From Tieghemiomyces parasiticus (Eukaryota > Kickxellomycota > Dimargaritomycetes > Dimargaritales > Dimargaritaceae): 10,141 bases of DNA. The DNA lies in NCBI GenBank assembly GCA_027575765.1, contig JANBPT010001354.1, forward strand, positions 1-10,141. The letters are read 5' to 3'. Positions 1-7,268 of this stretch are shown piece by piece; the stretch's first letter is position 1, and the number at the start of each line of letters is the position of its first letter. The position numbers were made by a program, and so were the translations under genes. The notes beneath the pieces were generated by a model that did no database searches, was not told the DNA's origin, and saw only the letters and a program-made list of their open reading frames with translations.

Positions 1-1
1 C

Positions 2-460
2 GACCCGCAAGAACGAGGCCCGTCCTACACCTCGACCTCCCGCACAGGAATGTGTCGCCACCGGAGGTATCAAAGAGTCTGGCGCGGAATCGTCGGACGG
101 AGCCGACACAACATGAATGGGCCTATTAGAAGCATGAGCTACACATCTCTTTACACTCTTGCCTGGCGTTTACGCGGAATTCATACCGTAAAATCGGTGC
201 GGAGTGACCGATATTCCAGGGGAGTAGGCCCCTTTCCACTAGCCAATCAGTTTAAAAAAGCCAGAAAGATCATCCTGAAAGTTAAGGATGGTCATCAAGG
301 GCCAATTTTAAACTATTCCACGTTATATCATCTATTTCCTAGACAAAGTCAGGTAACAACCCTTGTTCTGGACTATGAAGTCAGAAGAAATCTCATCGTT
401 TTACCTTCTCTAATAGACCGCTGCCCCCTTATTAAGGAACTGGTGTATACCTACTCGTAA
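2..460 (+). CDS. Hypothetical protein, 5'-open frame; weak leucine-rich-repeat/F-box-like character
   Basis: I do not recognise this protein. The frame is open from the left window edge, so the true start may lie outside; the first ATG is at 50-52 and a second one is at residue 22 from it (113-115). From the first ATG it gives 136 residues, ending in TAA at 458-460. The N-terminal part is arginine-rich. The C-terminal half alternates hydrophobic and charged residues, with segments such as VTTLVLDYEV and LPSLIDRCPLIKELVY that resemble leucine-rich repeats of fungal F-box-type proteins; this is an impression only. Its AT-rich third positions differ from the GC-rich RPS20 and CAP genes. The same frame reopens after the TAA up to 613, so this may be a decayed or nonsense-interrupted copy. 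No upstream promoter is visible. Confidence 0.4.
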   Translation, partial: DPQERGPSYTSTSRTGMCRHRRYQRVWRGIVGRSRHNMNGPIRSMSYTSLYTLAWRLRGIHTVKSVRSDRYSRGVGPFPLANQFKKARKIILKVKDGHQGPILNYSTLYHLFPRQSQVTTLVLDYEVRRNLIVLPSLIDRCPLIKELVYTYS

Positions 461-616
461 AGTCCAATCTTTCTTAACTCTAATCAAAACCAAGTAGCTA
501 TTATATTGCACACACGTAGCCCTGTTTTTATCTCAAATTTTCATATACCTTCCAGTACTCTATATTTTAGATTAAGTCAGTTAATAATACCAAGGAATTC
601 AGAAACCTCTTCTTAA
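461..616 (+). pseudogene. In-frame continuation after the TAA, 51 open codons
   Basis: Directly after TAA 458-460 the same frame stays open for 51 codons until TAA at 614-616. The local sequence is strongly AT-rich, where stops should be frequent. The encoded stretch includes hydrophobic segments such as VAIILHT and LYFRLSQLIIPRN. The simplest reading is that it is the decayed 3' part of the gene to its left, cut off by a nonsense codon. It could also be chance, or an exon joined by splicing: a GTAAAG at 457-462 overlaps the stop and might serve as a weak donor. No homologous family is recognised. Confidence 0.25.
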
Positions 617-2488
617 AATATTTAAATGACGTTTGACAAGAAGACAATATTTATAGATACACAAAATACGCACTCTTAATATTCACTGCATGTCGTGTAT
701 AGGGGCACCCAACTCTTTAAATACTTTGGTCCGGGATTGTTCCAGTGCGTCAATTCGGATGAGTGGGCCACCTATGATATAACTCTATAGGAGAATTCGG
801 GCGGAAGTGGCGCGATCTCCGGTCGTCTCTACTAGAGCCCATTATTTACCGTTCCCCTCTACTACAATCCAAGTGGCTGACCCCCGCTTCCAATCTCACC
901 TGTCATAGCGATTGACTCCGCTAATTGACACGTTCCACAGCGTGGCTTCCGGTTTTCGCTTTCCCTTTGCCCATGTCAGCCACAGTGCATGCCCCTCCTG
1001 CCTTCCCCAACTGCCATAGGCCTCCTCCCCGCTTTGCATTCCAGCCACCGTCCATCCCAGATACCCCGACTGTAACGACAAGCTATGGCAATGGGCACCG
1101 AATATAGAATGACCACAGCTATTCCTGCGCGCCTCTCATACATTACTGATATGTCCAATCTTCATTCATTTTTTCCAACCCGGGTTCCTAACAGCTACAC
1201 GTCCTATGGAGTAAACCCACCACAAGGTGCAATGGATTAAACCGGATGAGGGGTGGAGACCAGGTGGGGTAATGTGGATGGCCGAGGTTCATACATAGTG
1301 TCGGCTGGTCGTCGTCTCTATGACGAGGGGATCTGGCTTCGCCAAGGCTTGGTTGGCCAATGATATCACAATTGATAAGGTCATTCTAGTAGAGGAGTGG
1401 CCGCTGCCTGTGGTGGGTTGAGGCCAGGGGGGCGAGGTTATTGGAGCACTTACACGGTAGAGAAACATAATACTAGGGATACCGGAGACTGAGCATGGTT
1501 TTGGCTGGGTTATATAACCAGTCAGATGCAAGTGCCTCCTTAGGGCCGTGCAAAGTATATGGGGTTCATCGGCCAGTTGGAATGCCACCTGGTGAGTAAC
1601 CGTGAGACGTAAGTGGACCAATGGCCTTGGCGATGGAGGCAGTTGCCCTTATGCGCGGCTGGCTGCTTTTATGTTGCCGGTGGTGGTTCGTAGGCCAAGG
1701 TGTCTAGGGTGCCCTGGTCGACCACGGTTCTGAGGGCCAGCAAAGTGTTTGAGGGATCTACGGGTTGCTACTGGCGGCGTCCTTAACCGTCCAGCGGGGA
1801 GTAGGCTGTATATGAGTTACTAATAGGGCAAGCGTACAGTATGGCTGTTGATTTAGTATCAATATCCTTGACCATGCGGGATGGGGGATGCTGAGCCCAA
1901 GAAATACCTCACCTCACGCTTGGAAGGCAATGGCGGGCGAGAGCCTGGGTGTTGCTATGCGAACTTAGTAGAACTGCTGAAGGAACAGTATACCTTGAAG
2001 ACCAGGTGTGCCCCTCGGTTTGAAGCGTCCAACACCTCTCGGTTATGCCAATGGGGGTCAAGGTCAATGACCTCTCGCGTACTATAACGCGCACTCTCCG
2101 CTCCCTCCGTACAGATATGGCCCTATAAAATTAGGCCGAACGGCTCCAAGACCGGAAGATCGAGGCTGACAAGTTACCTGGCACCATACCACACTGGTGA
2201 TTCAACTGTTCCGCTCAAAGCAATGCCACACAGCTGAGCTCACAACCCCTAGTTTCATAGGACAAGGACAATGTCAGCGTGAGCCACATAATACTAAAAA
2301 ATAATAATCGTTAGCCCACGCTACTATTAATTCGACTTCCCGACCGCCCCCTAAAACCGCCTCCCCCTGGGTATACACCTGCCACAACTCTGAGCAGGCT
2401 TGTCGTATATCCATGTAAGGTCTCTGGTAGAATGCCTGACTGGGTAAGTTAGGATGAGAAGGTCTACGTAGCAGGGTTAAGAGACAGG
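617..2488. other. Gene-free stretch, no convincing coding sequence
   Basis: No recognisable gene, tRNA or repeat was found here. Positions 617-700 continue the AT-rich block; from about 900 on the composition is mixed. A 110-codon minus frame at 1289-1621 begins at TTG rather than ATG and matches no family I know. A plus ORF at 1881-2087 (68 codons, real ATG) has a faint retrotransposon Gag-like look and is treated as a finding. Degraded transposon sequence is possible but not demonstrated. Confidence 0.5.
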
Positions 2489-2494
2489 TTTATT
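2489..2494 (-). terminator. Possible poly(A) signal of the small secreted-protein gene
   Basis: The minus strand reads AATAAA here, about 130 bases past the TAG of the 72-residue ORF at 2626-2844. The spacing suits a short 3' UTR. A lone hexamer can arise by chance. Confidence 0.35.
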
Positions 2495-2625
2495 GGGATT
2501 CGAATGGCTATACTTCCGTACCACCGTATAGCCTCCCTGAACCGAAGAGGTCCTCCGTCGCTCTAACCCGACACGTGCTGGGCGCACCTTATGTTTTTAG
2601 CCGGTTGAGTCTGTGACATGTTTTC

Positions 2626-2844
2626 CTATTGCTTACACGGACTCACGCGGCACACTCTGCCACCCAGACGCTTATGTCTCTGAGAAAGTGTCATTGGGGG
2701 TTGACCATTGGCGGCATCCGGCTTAGCCGGTTTCGCAAGCGTCGTGCTTTCGGAGGCTGTGGCAGAAGCATGGACAACAGTGTGACTGACGGCCATGAAG
2801 GCGACCAGAGTGATGGCGAGACCGAGGGAGGCAGTGCACTTCAT
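2626..2844 (-). CDS. Putative small secreted peptide precursor (72 aa) with a Lys-Arg processing site
   Basis: Not a recognised family. The ATG at 2844-2842 is the first in-frame ATG; the frame extends further upstream but only through a GTG. Residues 1-26 form a convincing signal peptide: MK start, hydrophobic core around LGLAITLVAFMAV, and Ala-X-Ala cleavage sites at VHA, ASA and ATA (residues 24-30). Residues 27-55 are a Ser/Ala/Pro/Lys-rich linker. Residues 55-59 are QRHKR, a dibasic Lys-Arg site of the kind cut by Kex2-type proteases. The remaining tail LGGRVCRVSPCKQ carries two cysteines four residues apart and could form a disulfide loop. A TATA box lies 148 bases upstream of the ATG, the intervening leader is pyrimidine-rich, and AATAAA follows the stop. 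Secretion and processing are inferred. Donor-like GTGAGT (2646-2641) and GTAAGC (2636-2631) lie near the 3' end, so a spliced, longer C-terminus cannot be excluded. Confidence 0.55.
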   Translation of the reverse strand: MKCTASLGLAITLVAFMAVSHTVVHASATASESTTLAKPAKPDAANGQPPMTLSQRHKRLGGRVCRVSPCKQ

Positions 2845-2991
2845 GGTGGGGTAATGAGTGGGGTGGGGATGAGAAAAAGGGAGAGAGATGGGCAAAGATG
2901 GATGCAAGTGCGTTTGACAGATAGACAGAGAGTCACGGAGAGAAGTGGGGGTTGATGATTTGTAAAGTAAAAACACCGGGCCATGTCTGAT

Positions 2992-3001
2992 CTTATATAT
3001 A
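2992..3001 (-). promoter_or_regulatory. TATA box for the small secreted-protein gene
   Basis: The minus strand reads TATATATAAG. It is followed by a pyrimidine-rich leader of roughly 120 bases (assuming initiation about 30 bases downstream) and then the ATG at 2844. The match and orientation support a promoter; the start site itself cannot be seen. Confidence 0.5.
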
Positions 3002-3369
3002 CGGAGTAGACGCTGTATGGGTGGACGGAGTGCGGAGAGGGGGTGGGGCCCCTACATTAGCTGCAACCTAGGGAGTGGTTAGGTTGGCAGTCGGTGGCCG
3101 CGGGGCTGGCCACACTGGCGTTGCTCAACAACCTGTGTGGACATGGTGTGGATATTGAATCTAGGGGTTGGTCCGATGGAAGCACGGATGACTGGGAGGA
3201 GAAAACAAAGGGATCAGGCGGGATCCTCCGTTGTGCTCGGCACTGGCACGTCCAGGGTTTCTTGGTGCAAACCTTAGGGTTATTCGCCGATCGTGGGTGT
3301 AATTTAACACTGTACAGCACCGGTGCAATCCCTGTGAGCAAATTAAATGGGCCGAGCAAAGGGCCAGGC

Positions 3370-3393
3370 GGGAAAGGGAGGGAAAGGGTAGGG
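3370..3393 (+). other. G-quadruplex-forming motif
   Basis: Five runs of GGG begin at 3370, 3376, 3380, 3386 and 3391 and are separated by loops of 3, 1, 3 and 2 bases. This satisfies the usual rule for an intramolecular G-quadruplex; the complement could form an i-motif. No gene is firmly attached to it. Confidence 0.6.
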
Positions 3394-4410
3394 AATGGTC
3401 ATAAAGGTCACGGAGGAAGGGGGAGCTGGTGATGATGGTGTAAACCCAATGGCACGACATCGGCTAGCCGTCGCGGCCGGTGGGATCGGCTGCAGGCAGA
3501 CTGCTGCTCTTTATTAGTGCTACGCGGAGGAATGAGTAAAGGAATCGATGGGTTGTACTTCGTTCTCAAACGGCCGTCTCCCTCCCACTGCAAGATAGCC
3601 GCAGAGAGCATTGCTGACCTCGCCTGCGATGGAAGCGGTAGCCAGAGTACTGTGCGAAGTGGTGAGACAAGCTGCGTCGAGCATGAAATATTGCTTTCAG
3701 CGGCGACAGCATGACCTTCACTTCAGCAGGTTCCTGCCTTTAGGTTGTCGGGCACCTCTAAAGTCTCGGTTGGCTTAATGCCGGTGTCGCACCTCTCCTA
3801 CCTAAAGACACCAGTGCTCCCCCGCTACACTAAAACTTTAATCTACCAAGTAATGGCATGTCCATTGTACTTATAAACGGGTGGGTCAAATCAGCGGGAT
3901 AACTTAAGCGATTGGCCATCCAAGTCCGCCTCGTTTAGTTGACACCAGCCTCCGCTGATGAGGCTGCTCGGCCAAGCTTTCGACCAGCAGGATATATAGA
4001 GGCCAGCGGCGGTGGGACTAGGGATGTGAAAGGGCAGAATGGGGAATGCCAAGGGGTGTTGTGGAGTATTAGATAAGTATCAATAAATTAGCAGGTTGGT
4101 CTTTGTAAGAGGAATTACACGGTGGATCCTTTCATATATTAAAGAGTTACTGTTAGGTCAAGCGCCTGCAGGGAACGGAGAGAAGACTAGGTAGCCATTG
4201 GATCCGGAACAGAGAAAGAGAGGGCCCTAGAAAAAATAGAAGGCAGCGCTCGGTTTGAGTAATGAAAGCGATCGCAAGGTGGGGCCACCGTGGGGATAGG
4301 AAACTAGACCTTCCATTAATCGGCTAATAGAAGGTGTGGCCACCAAAGTTGGGCGGCACCCGCCTGGGGCGACAAAGGTAGCCGGCTTGCGTCACTTGGG
4401 ATACGGATCT

Positions 4411-4628
4411 GGGGGGGGGGTTCTGACTACGACACTAAACTTGCAAGTGGAGGCACCGGTAGCAGCTCTACAGGTGGGTCCCCAAATTAAAATGGGGGTA
4501 CCTTCAGCATTGCTCTTTACCTGCGTCTTTAGGTTTGAGAGGCTGCCAGATAGTAACCCAAGCTCAGGGCTGGTCGGGTAGGCCTTATGGGAGGAGGAAC
4601 AGATCTAGTGAGCTGAACCCCCCCCCCC
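4411..4628. repeat. G10/C11 homopolymer inverted repeat
   Basis: A run of ten G followed by TTC (4411-4423) is matched on the other strand by GAAC followed by C (4615-4628; eleven C). The 13-base arms are exact inverted repeats about 190 bases apart. Most of the match is homopolymer, so it is weak evidence of a structured element. Confidence 0.35.
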
Positions 4629-5102
4629 TCCCTCTCGGGTCCTTGATAACAATAATACTCAAGAAAGCGGGCTAGCCCCCTGCTTGATATGGCGTGGCTA
4701 CAGACAGCAGCGTTCCACCTAATCAAGATGCTTCGCATGGACATCGGTGTGGTCCCACCAATATAAATACGTACCCAGGCATCGTGCACGGTAAACGTAG
4801 GCCGAGCATGACGCAGTAGTAATGATACAGGCTCTTCGGTGGGGGCCGGTGTGATTGTTGCACGTGGATCAGCAGCCGATAAGCCTCCCCAGACACCACT
4901 TCAGGTCATTTATGAAGCCGGAACCGACACCAACATAGCTAAACTTTAATTTATAATGGCCCCGCTAACAATTTTATCATGAGTCTAGGGCATCTGTAAA
5001 CTGCTAATATATATATAGACCGGAAGAAAATTGTCCAACGACGCTGTCGTCGAGGTCACCGCCATAAAATCGATGGACCATGGGAGTATGCCTATACAGC
5101 TA

Positions 5103-5108
5103 TTTATT
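5103..5108 (-). terminator. Possible distal poly(A) signal for RPS20
   Basis: AATAAA on the minus strand, about 300 bases beyond the RPS20 stop. I saw no closer canonical hexamer. The distance is long for a ribosomal protein gene, so a non-canonical nearer site is at least as likely. Confidence 0.2.
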
Positions 5109-5404
5109 CTCTGATCAGCACACACGCACAGCCTACGGACGACAAGTAACGCATCCGCCTAATCACACAAACCACTGCCTGAACGGCCGTCATTCGCACT
5201 GACCAAAGCTGACGAGCACAGAAGGGTGAATAAAGAACACACAGCGGCGAAGCAATACGGGAGGGGAAGGTGACGGCAGGGAGGAGTGGAGGCAGTCGAT
5301 ATATACGGGGGCTGAGCCGTTTACCTCTCCCTCTACACGGGGAATGCACGTCTGGCTGGCCCCCCCCTTCCGTAGTCCAGGGTCAATCCGGAACTGGAGA
5401 GTCC

Positions 5405-5770
5405 TTAGTTCTCGGCGATGGTAACCTCGACCTCCACTCCGGGCTCGATGGAGATGGAAGTGATCTGCTTGACGATCTCGCTGGGGGAGTGAAGATCGAT
5501 CAGGCGCTTGTGGACGCGCATCTGGTAGCGATCCCAGGTCTTGGAACCCTCACCGTTGGGGGTCTTACGGGTGGTGATGCGCAGGACCTTGGTGGGGAGA
5601 CGGACGGGACCGCTGATCTTCAGCTGCTTCTCCTTGGCGCGGCCAACCAGGTCGGCGCACACCTTCTCGAGGCTCTTCACGTCACGCGAGGTCAGCGTGA
5701 TGCGGATGCGGTGGATCTTGGCGGGGAGCGACTGCTCGACACCGGGCTTGCCCTTAGCGACGTAAGCCAT
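5405..5770 (-). CDS. RPS20: 40S ribosomal protein S20 (uS10 family)
   Basis: Structural protein of the small ribosomal subunit head, the eukaryotic counterpart of bacterial S10, acting in cytoplasmic translation. The product is 121 residues, the usual length for eukaryotic uS10, in one uninterrupted exon from ATG at 5770 to TAA at 5407-5405. Family signatures are clear: [21 protein letters not shown] near residues 18-38, [13 protein letters not shown] [20 protein letters not shown] at about 52-71, and [19 protein letters not shown] at about 75-93, the core uS10 motif. The C-terminal segment ends in the acidic-hydrophobic [10 protein letters not shown]. The start is fixed by the conserved N-terminal region and the lack of a nearby alternative Met. 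Strong codon bias leaves a long antisense open frame, which is a shadow. A pyrimidine-rich leader precedes the ATG. Identification is secure. Confidence 0.97.
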   Translation of the reverse strand: MAYVAKGKPGVEQSLPAKIHRIRITLTSRDVKSLEKVCADLVGRAKEKQLKISGPVRLPTKVLRITTRKTPNGEGSKTWDRYQMRVHKRLIDLHSPSEIVKQITSISIEPGVEVEVTIAEN

Positions 5771-5788
5771 CGTTGCGAAGTGTAAAGG

Positions 5789-5794
5789 TTTATA
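5789..5794 (-). promoter_or_regulatory. TATAAA in the immediate RPS20 leader
   Basis: The minus strand reads CTCTATAAACC ending 18 bases before the RPS20 ATG. That is too close for an ordinary TATA box about 30 bases upstream of a start site, so it is either fortuitous or drives a nearly leaderless transcript. Next to it is a C-rich tract (5795-5822) typical of strong pyrimidine-rich leaders. Confidence 0.25.
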
Positions 5795-5831
5795 GAGGGG
5801 GGTTGGTTAAGGGTGGGGCGGGCAACGAATG

Positions 5832-5845
5832 GTCACAGCGGTGAC
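5832..5845. promoter_or_regulatory. Short inverted repeat GTCAC-N4-GTGAC upstream of RPS20
   Basis: Perfect 5-base arms around AGCG, about 65 bases upstream of the RPS20 ATG. The symmetry would suit a dimeric transcription factor; no factor is assigned, and arms this short occur by chance. Confidence 0.25.
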
Positions 5846-5846
5846 T

Positions 5847-7268
5847 AAAGTGGCGTGAGATGAGGATTGAAGAGGGGTAAGATTGAGATCAATCGGAAAG
5901 AGGAGGGATCTTCATCTGGACGCCAGGATCGTGGGTCCTCTAGTGTATCCCAACCGTCGCCATCCACGACCGGTCGCCCTGGGCGGAGTGAAAAAACTGC
6001 GTGCCAGAAAAGAGGTTCAGTTACGGTCATGTGACATTCACGTGATCTGGCCAGATAGAATTTACGACTCCAACTTGGCCTTGCTTCAGAGCTGAAGGGA
6101 ATACAGGCCGCTAGTGCTCTTAGTCCTTAAGGTTCAGAGGTACTTGGGTAGCAAAACTATATCTACACGGCAACGCACAACAAGAGGAGCATGTGGACAG
6201 GCATCGAAAACATACTTAGGGCTGTGTGGGTCATAATTTAAGTAGAATTCAGGACGGCGGTCACAGCGTACTTTCTTGCGTCACAGGAGTACCTAGCGTC
6301 CGGGCCTTCTTCTGCTTTACCGAGAGCGTCAAATCGCCAAGTTTGAGTACGGACTACTATAATATGCAGGGGTGTTCGCATAGCAGCAGATTTATTTTTG
6401 CGCCTGCTGAGATTATAATTGTGCGCTACCCACTCGCCACCTGTGCGTCTTGGGTGCTGCGTTGTATGCACGGGCTGTGGCCAGCCAGTATGCGTCATCG
6501 TATTTTGCGTTAGAACGAGTGGATCCTGCGTTGCATCTGTGGCTGTTGATGTCACCAAGTCCTCGAGCTGCATCGACAATACCAGGTAGACGCTACTTGC
6601 CATACCAGCGTAGGTCAATGTCATTGATGGCTGGGCAGAGAAGCCTCATCTTAGAAATGGATGGAATAACTGCCGCCTGCTGTGAGACAACGTACTGATA
6701 GGCTCGACATTTGGCCATTCTACTAACGTTCTCACTTTGCCATAGGTTCATCAATGCAAACGAGCACGCAAACGGCTCGGCTCGTTAAACGCAACATTTG
6801 CCGCCATCGAAACGCATACTCACGGGACACACACCACGAATACTACGTACTGGTGGCCTAATATCCATCATCGCATGGCGCAAACTCGTTTGCAAATAGT
6901 GATAGTAGATCATATGAGATGAACCGAACAGTGGAGACATGAGGCCACCCCACCAAGGAGGACCAGTTCACACCCGGTCGCTCTATGGAACGGGTCTGTC
7001 TTACAACTCTTAACGGTTTCTCGGAGTTGGGCTGTTTCGATCAGCCATCACCGAATATGAGCCAGCTCCCACCAAAAGAATATTCAAACCAACCATGCTA
7101 AAGACAAGTAAACGGAATCCATTATAATGAACGGCAGAGAAGCGCACCCATGGGAAGTCACGATACATAACACGTACCAAGGTCAACTCTAGCCGCTAAC
7201 GGGGTGGTGGAACGCACAGGAACAGGTATGGGGTTGGTGTAGCCAATGACGGCCGTAAGATGCGCATT
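5847..7268. other. Intergenic stretch between RPS20 and CAP
   Basis: Apart from the E-box pair in the RPS20 upstream region, nothing is supported here. Frames of 60-130 codons at 6226-6698 occur on both strands, overlap each other, and show no domain, signal peptide or conserved motif. No clear AATAAA was found just past the CAP stop. No tRNA or repeat was seen. Confidence 0.5.
6026..6045. promoter_or_regulatory. Paired E-box-like sites including perfect TCACGTGA palindrome
   Basis: TCACGTGA at 6038-6045 is a perfect palindrome matching the CACGTG E-box core bound by bHLH factors such as Cbf1. A near copy, GTCATGTGAC (6026-6035), lies just beside it. Both are about 260-270 bases upstream of the RPS20 ATG. 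Cbf1-type sites are known in ribosomal protein promoters of some yeasts, so control of RPS20 is a reasonable inference; it is not shown by the sequence. Confidence 0.4.

Larger units (their letters stand above)
3003..5102. other. Long gene-free stretch
   Basis: No ORF here has convincing protein character on either strand. Overlapping frames at 3057-3460 occur on both strands and are biased-composition artefacts. A 60-codon ORF from an ATG at 3532 and an 81-codon frame at 4336-4581 that begins at GTG show no domain. The stretch holds a G-quadruplex motif (3370-3393), a G10/C11 inverted repeat (4411-4423 with 4615-4627) and a TATA-like AT run near 5007-5016 with no gene attached to it. No tRNA T-loop consensus was found. 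Confidence 0.5.

Noticed and set aside
1289..1621. 110-codon minus-strand frame
   Set aside because: Begins at TTG, no ATG at its start, no recognisable domain. A GTAAGT near 1454-1449 looks like a donor, but the short splice tried with it led straight to a stop.
2496..2512. ATTCGAATCCC resembling a tRNA T-loop on the minus strand
   Set aside because: The bases on either side do not pair as a T-arm, and no matching D-arm or acceptor stem is present.
2843..2984. 46-codon ORF just upstream whose TGA overlaps the secreted-protein ATG (ATGA)
   Set aside because: Its ATG lies only about 8 bases past the TATA box, so it is probably outside the transcript; the sequence is low-complexity.
3057..3460. 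Overlapping ORFs of about 100 codons on both strands
   Set aside because: All are low-complexity and mutually overlapping with no domain; none has a supporting promoter or homology that I can recognise.
3532..3714. 60-codon plus ORF preceded by GGAGGA
   Set aside because: The Shine-Dalgarno-like sequence is irrelevant in a fungal nuclear genome, and the protein has no recognisable feature.
3955..3992. CTGATGAG resembling the hammerhead ribozyme core
   Set aside because: A short stem could follow, but the required GAAA after it is absent (CAAG instead), and no flanking helices close the fold.
4336..4581. 81-codon plus frame
   Set aside because: Starts at GTG, includes the G10 tract, has no domain; treated as chance.
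5270..5785. 171-codon plus-strand ORF antisense to RPS20
   Set aside because: It is the antisense shadow of a strongly codon-biased conserved gene; its translation (leucine-, glycine-, aspartate-rich) matches nothing known.
6226..6698. Overlapping frames of 82-128 codons on both strands between RPS20 and CAP
   Set aside because: No shared motif, signal peptide or known domain; overlap on both strands argues against coding.
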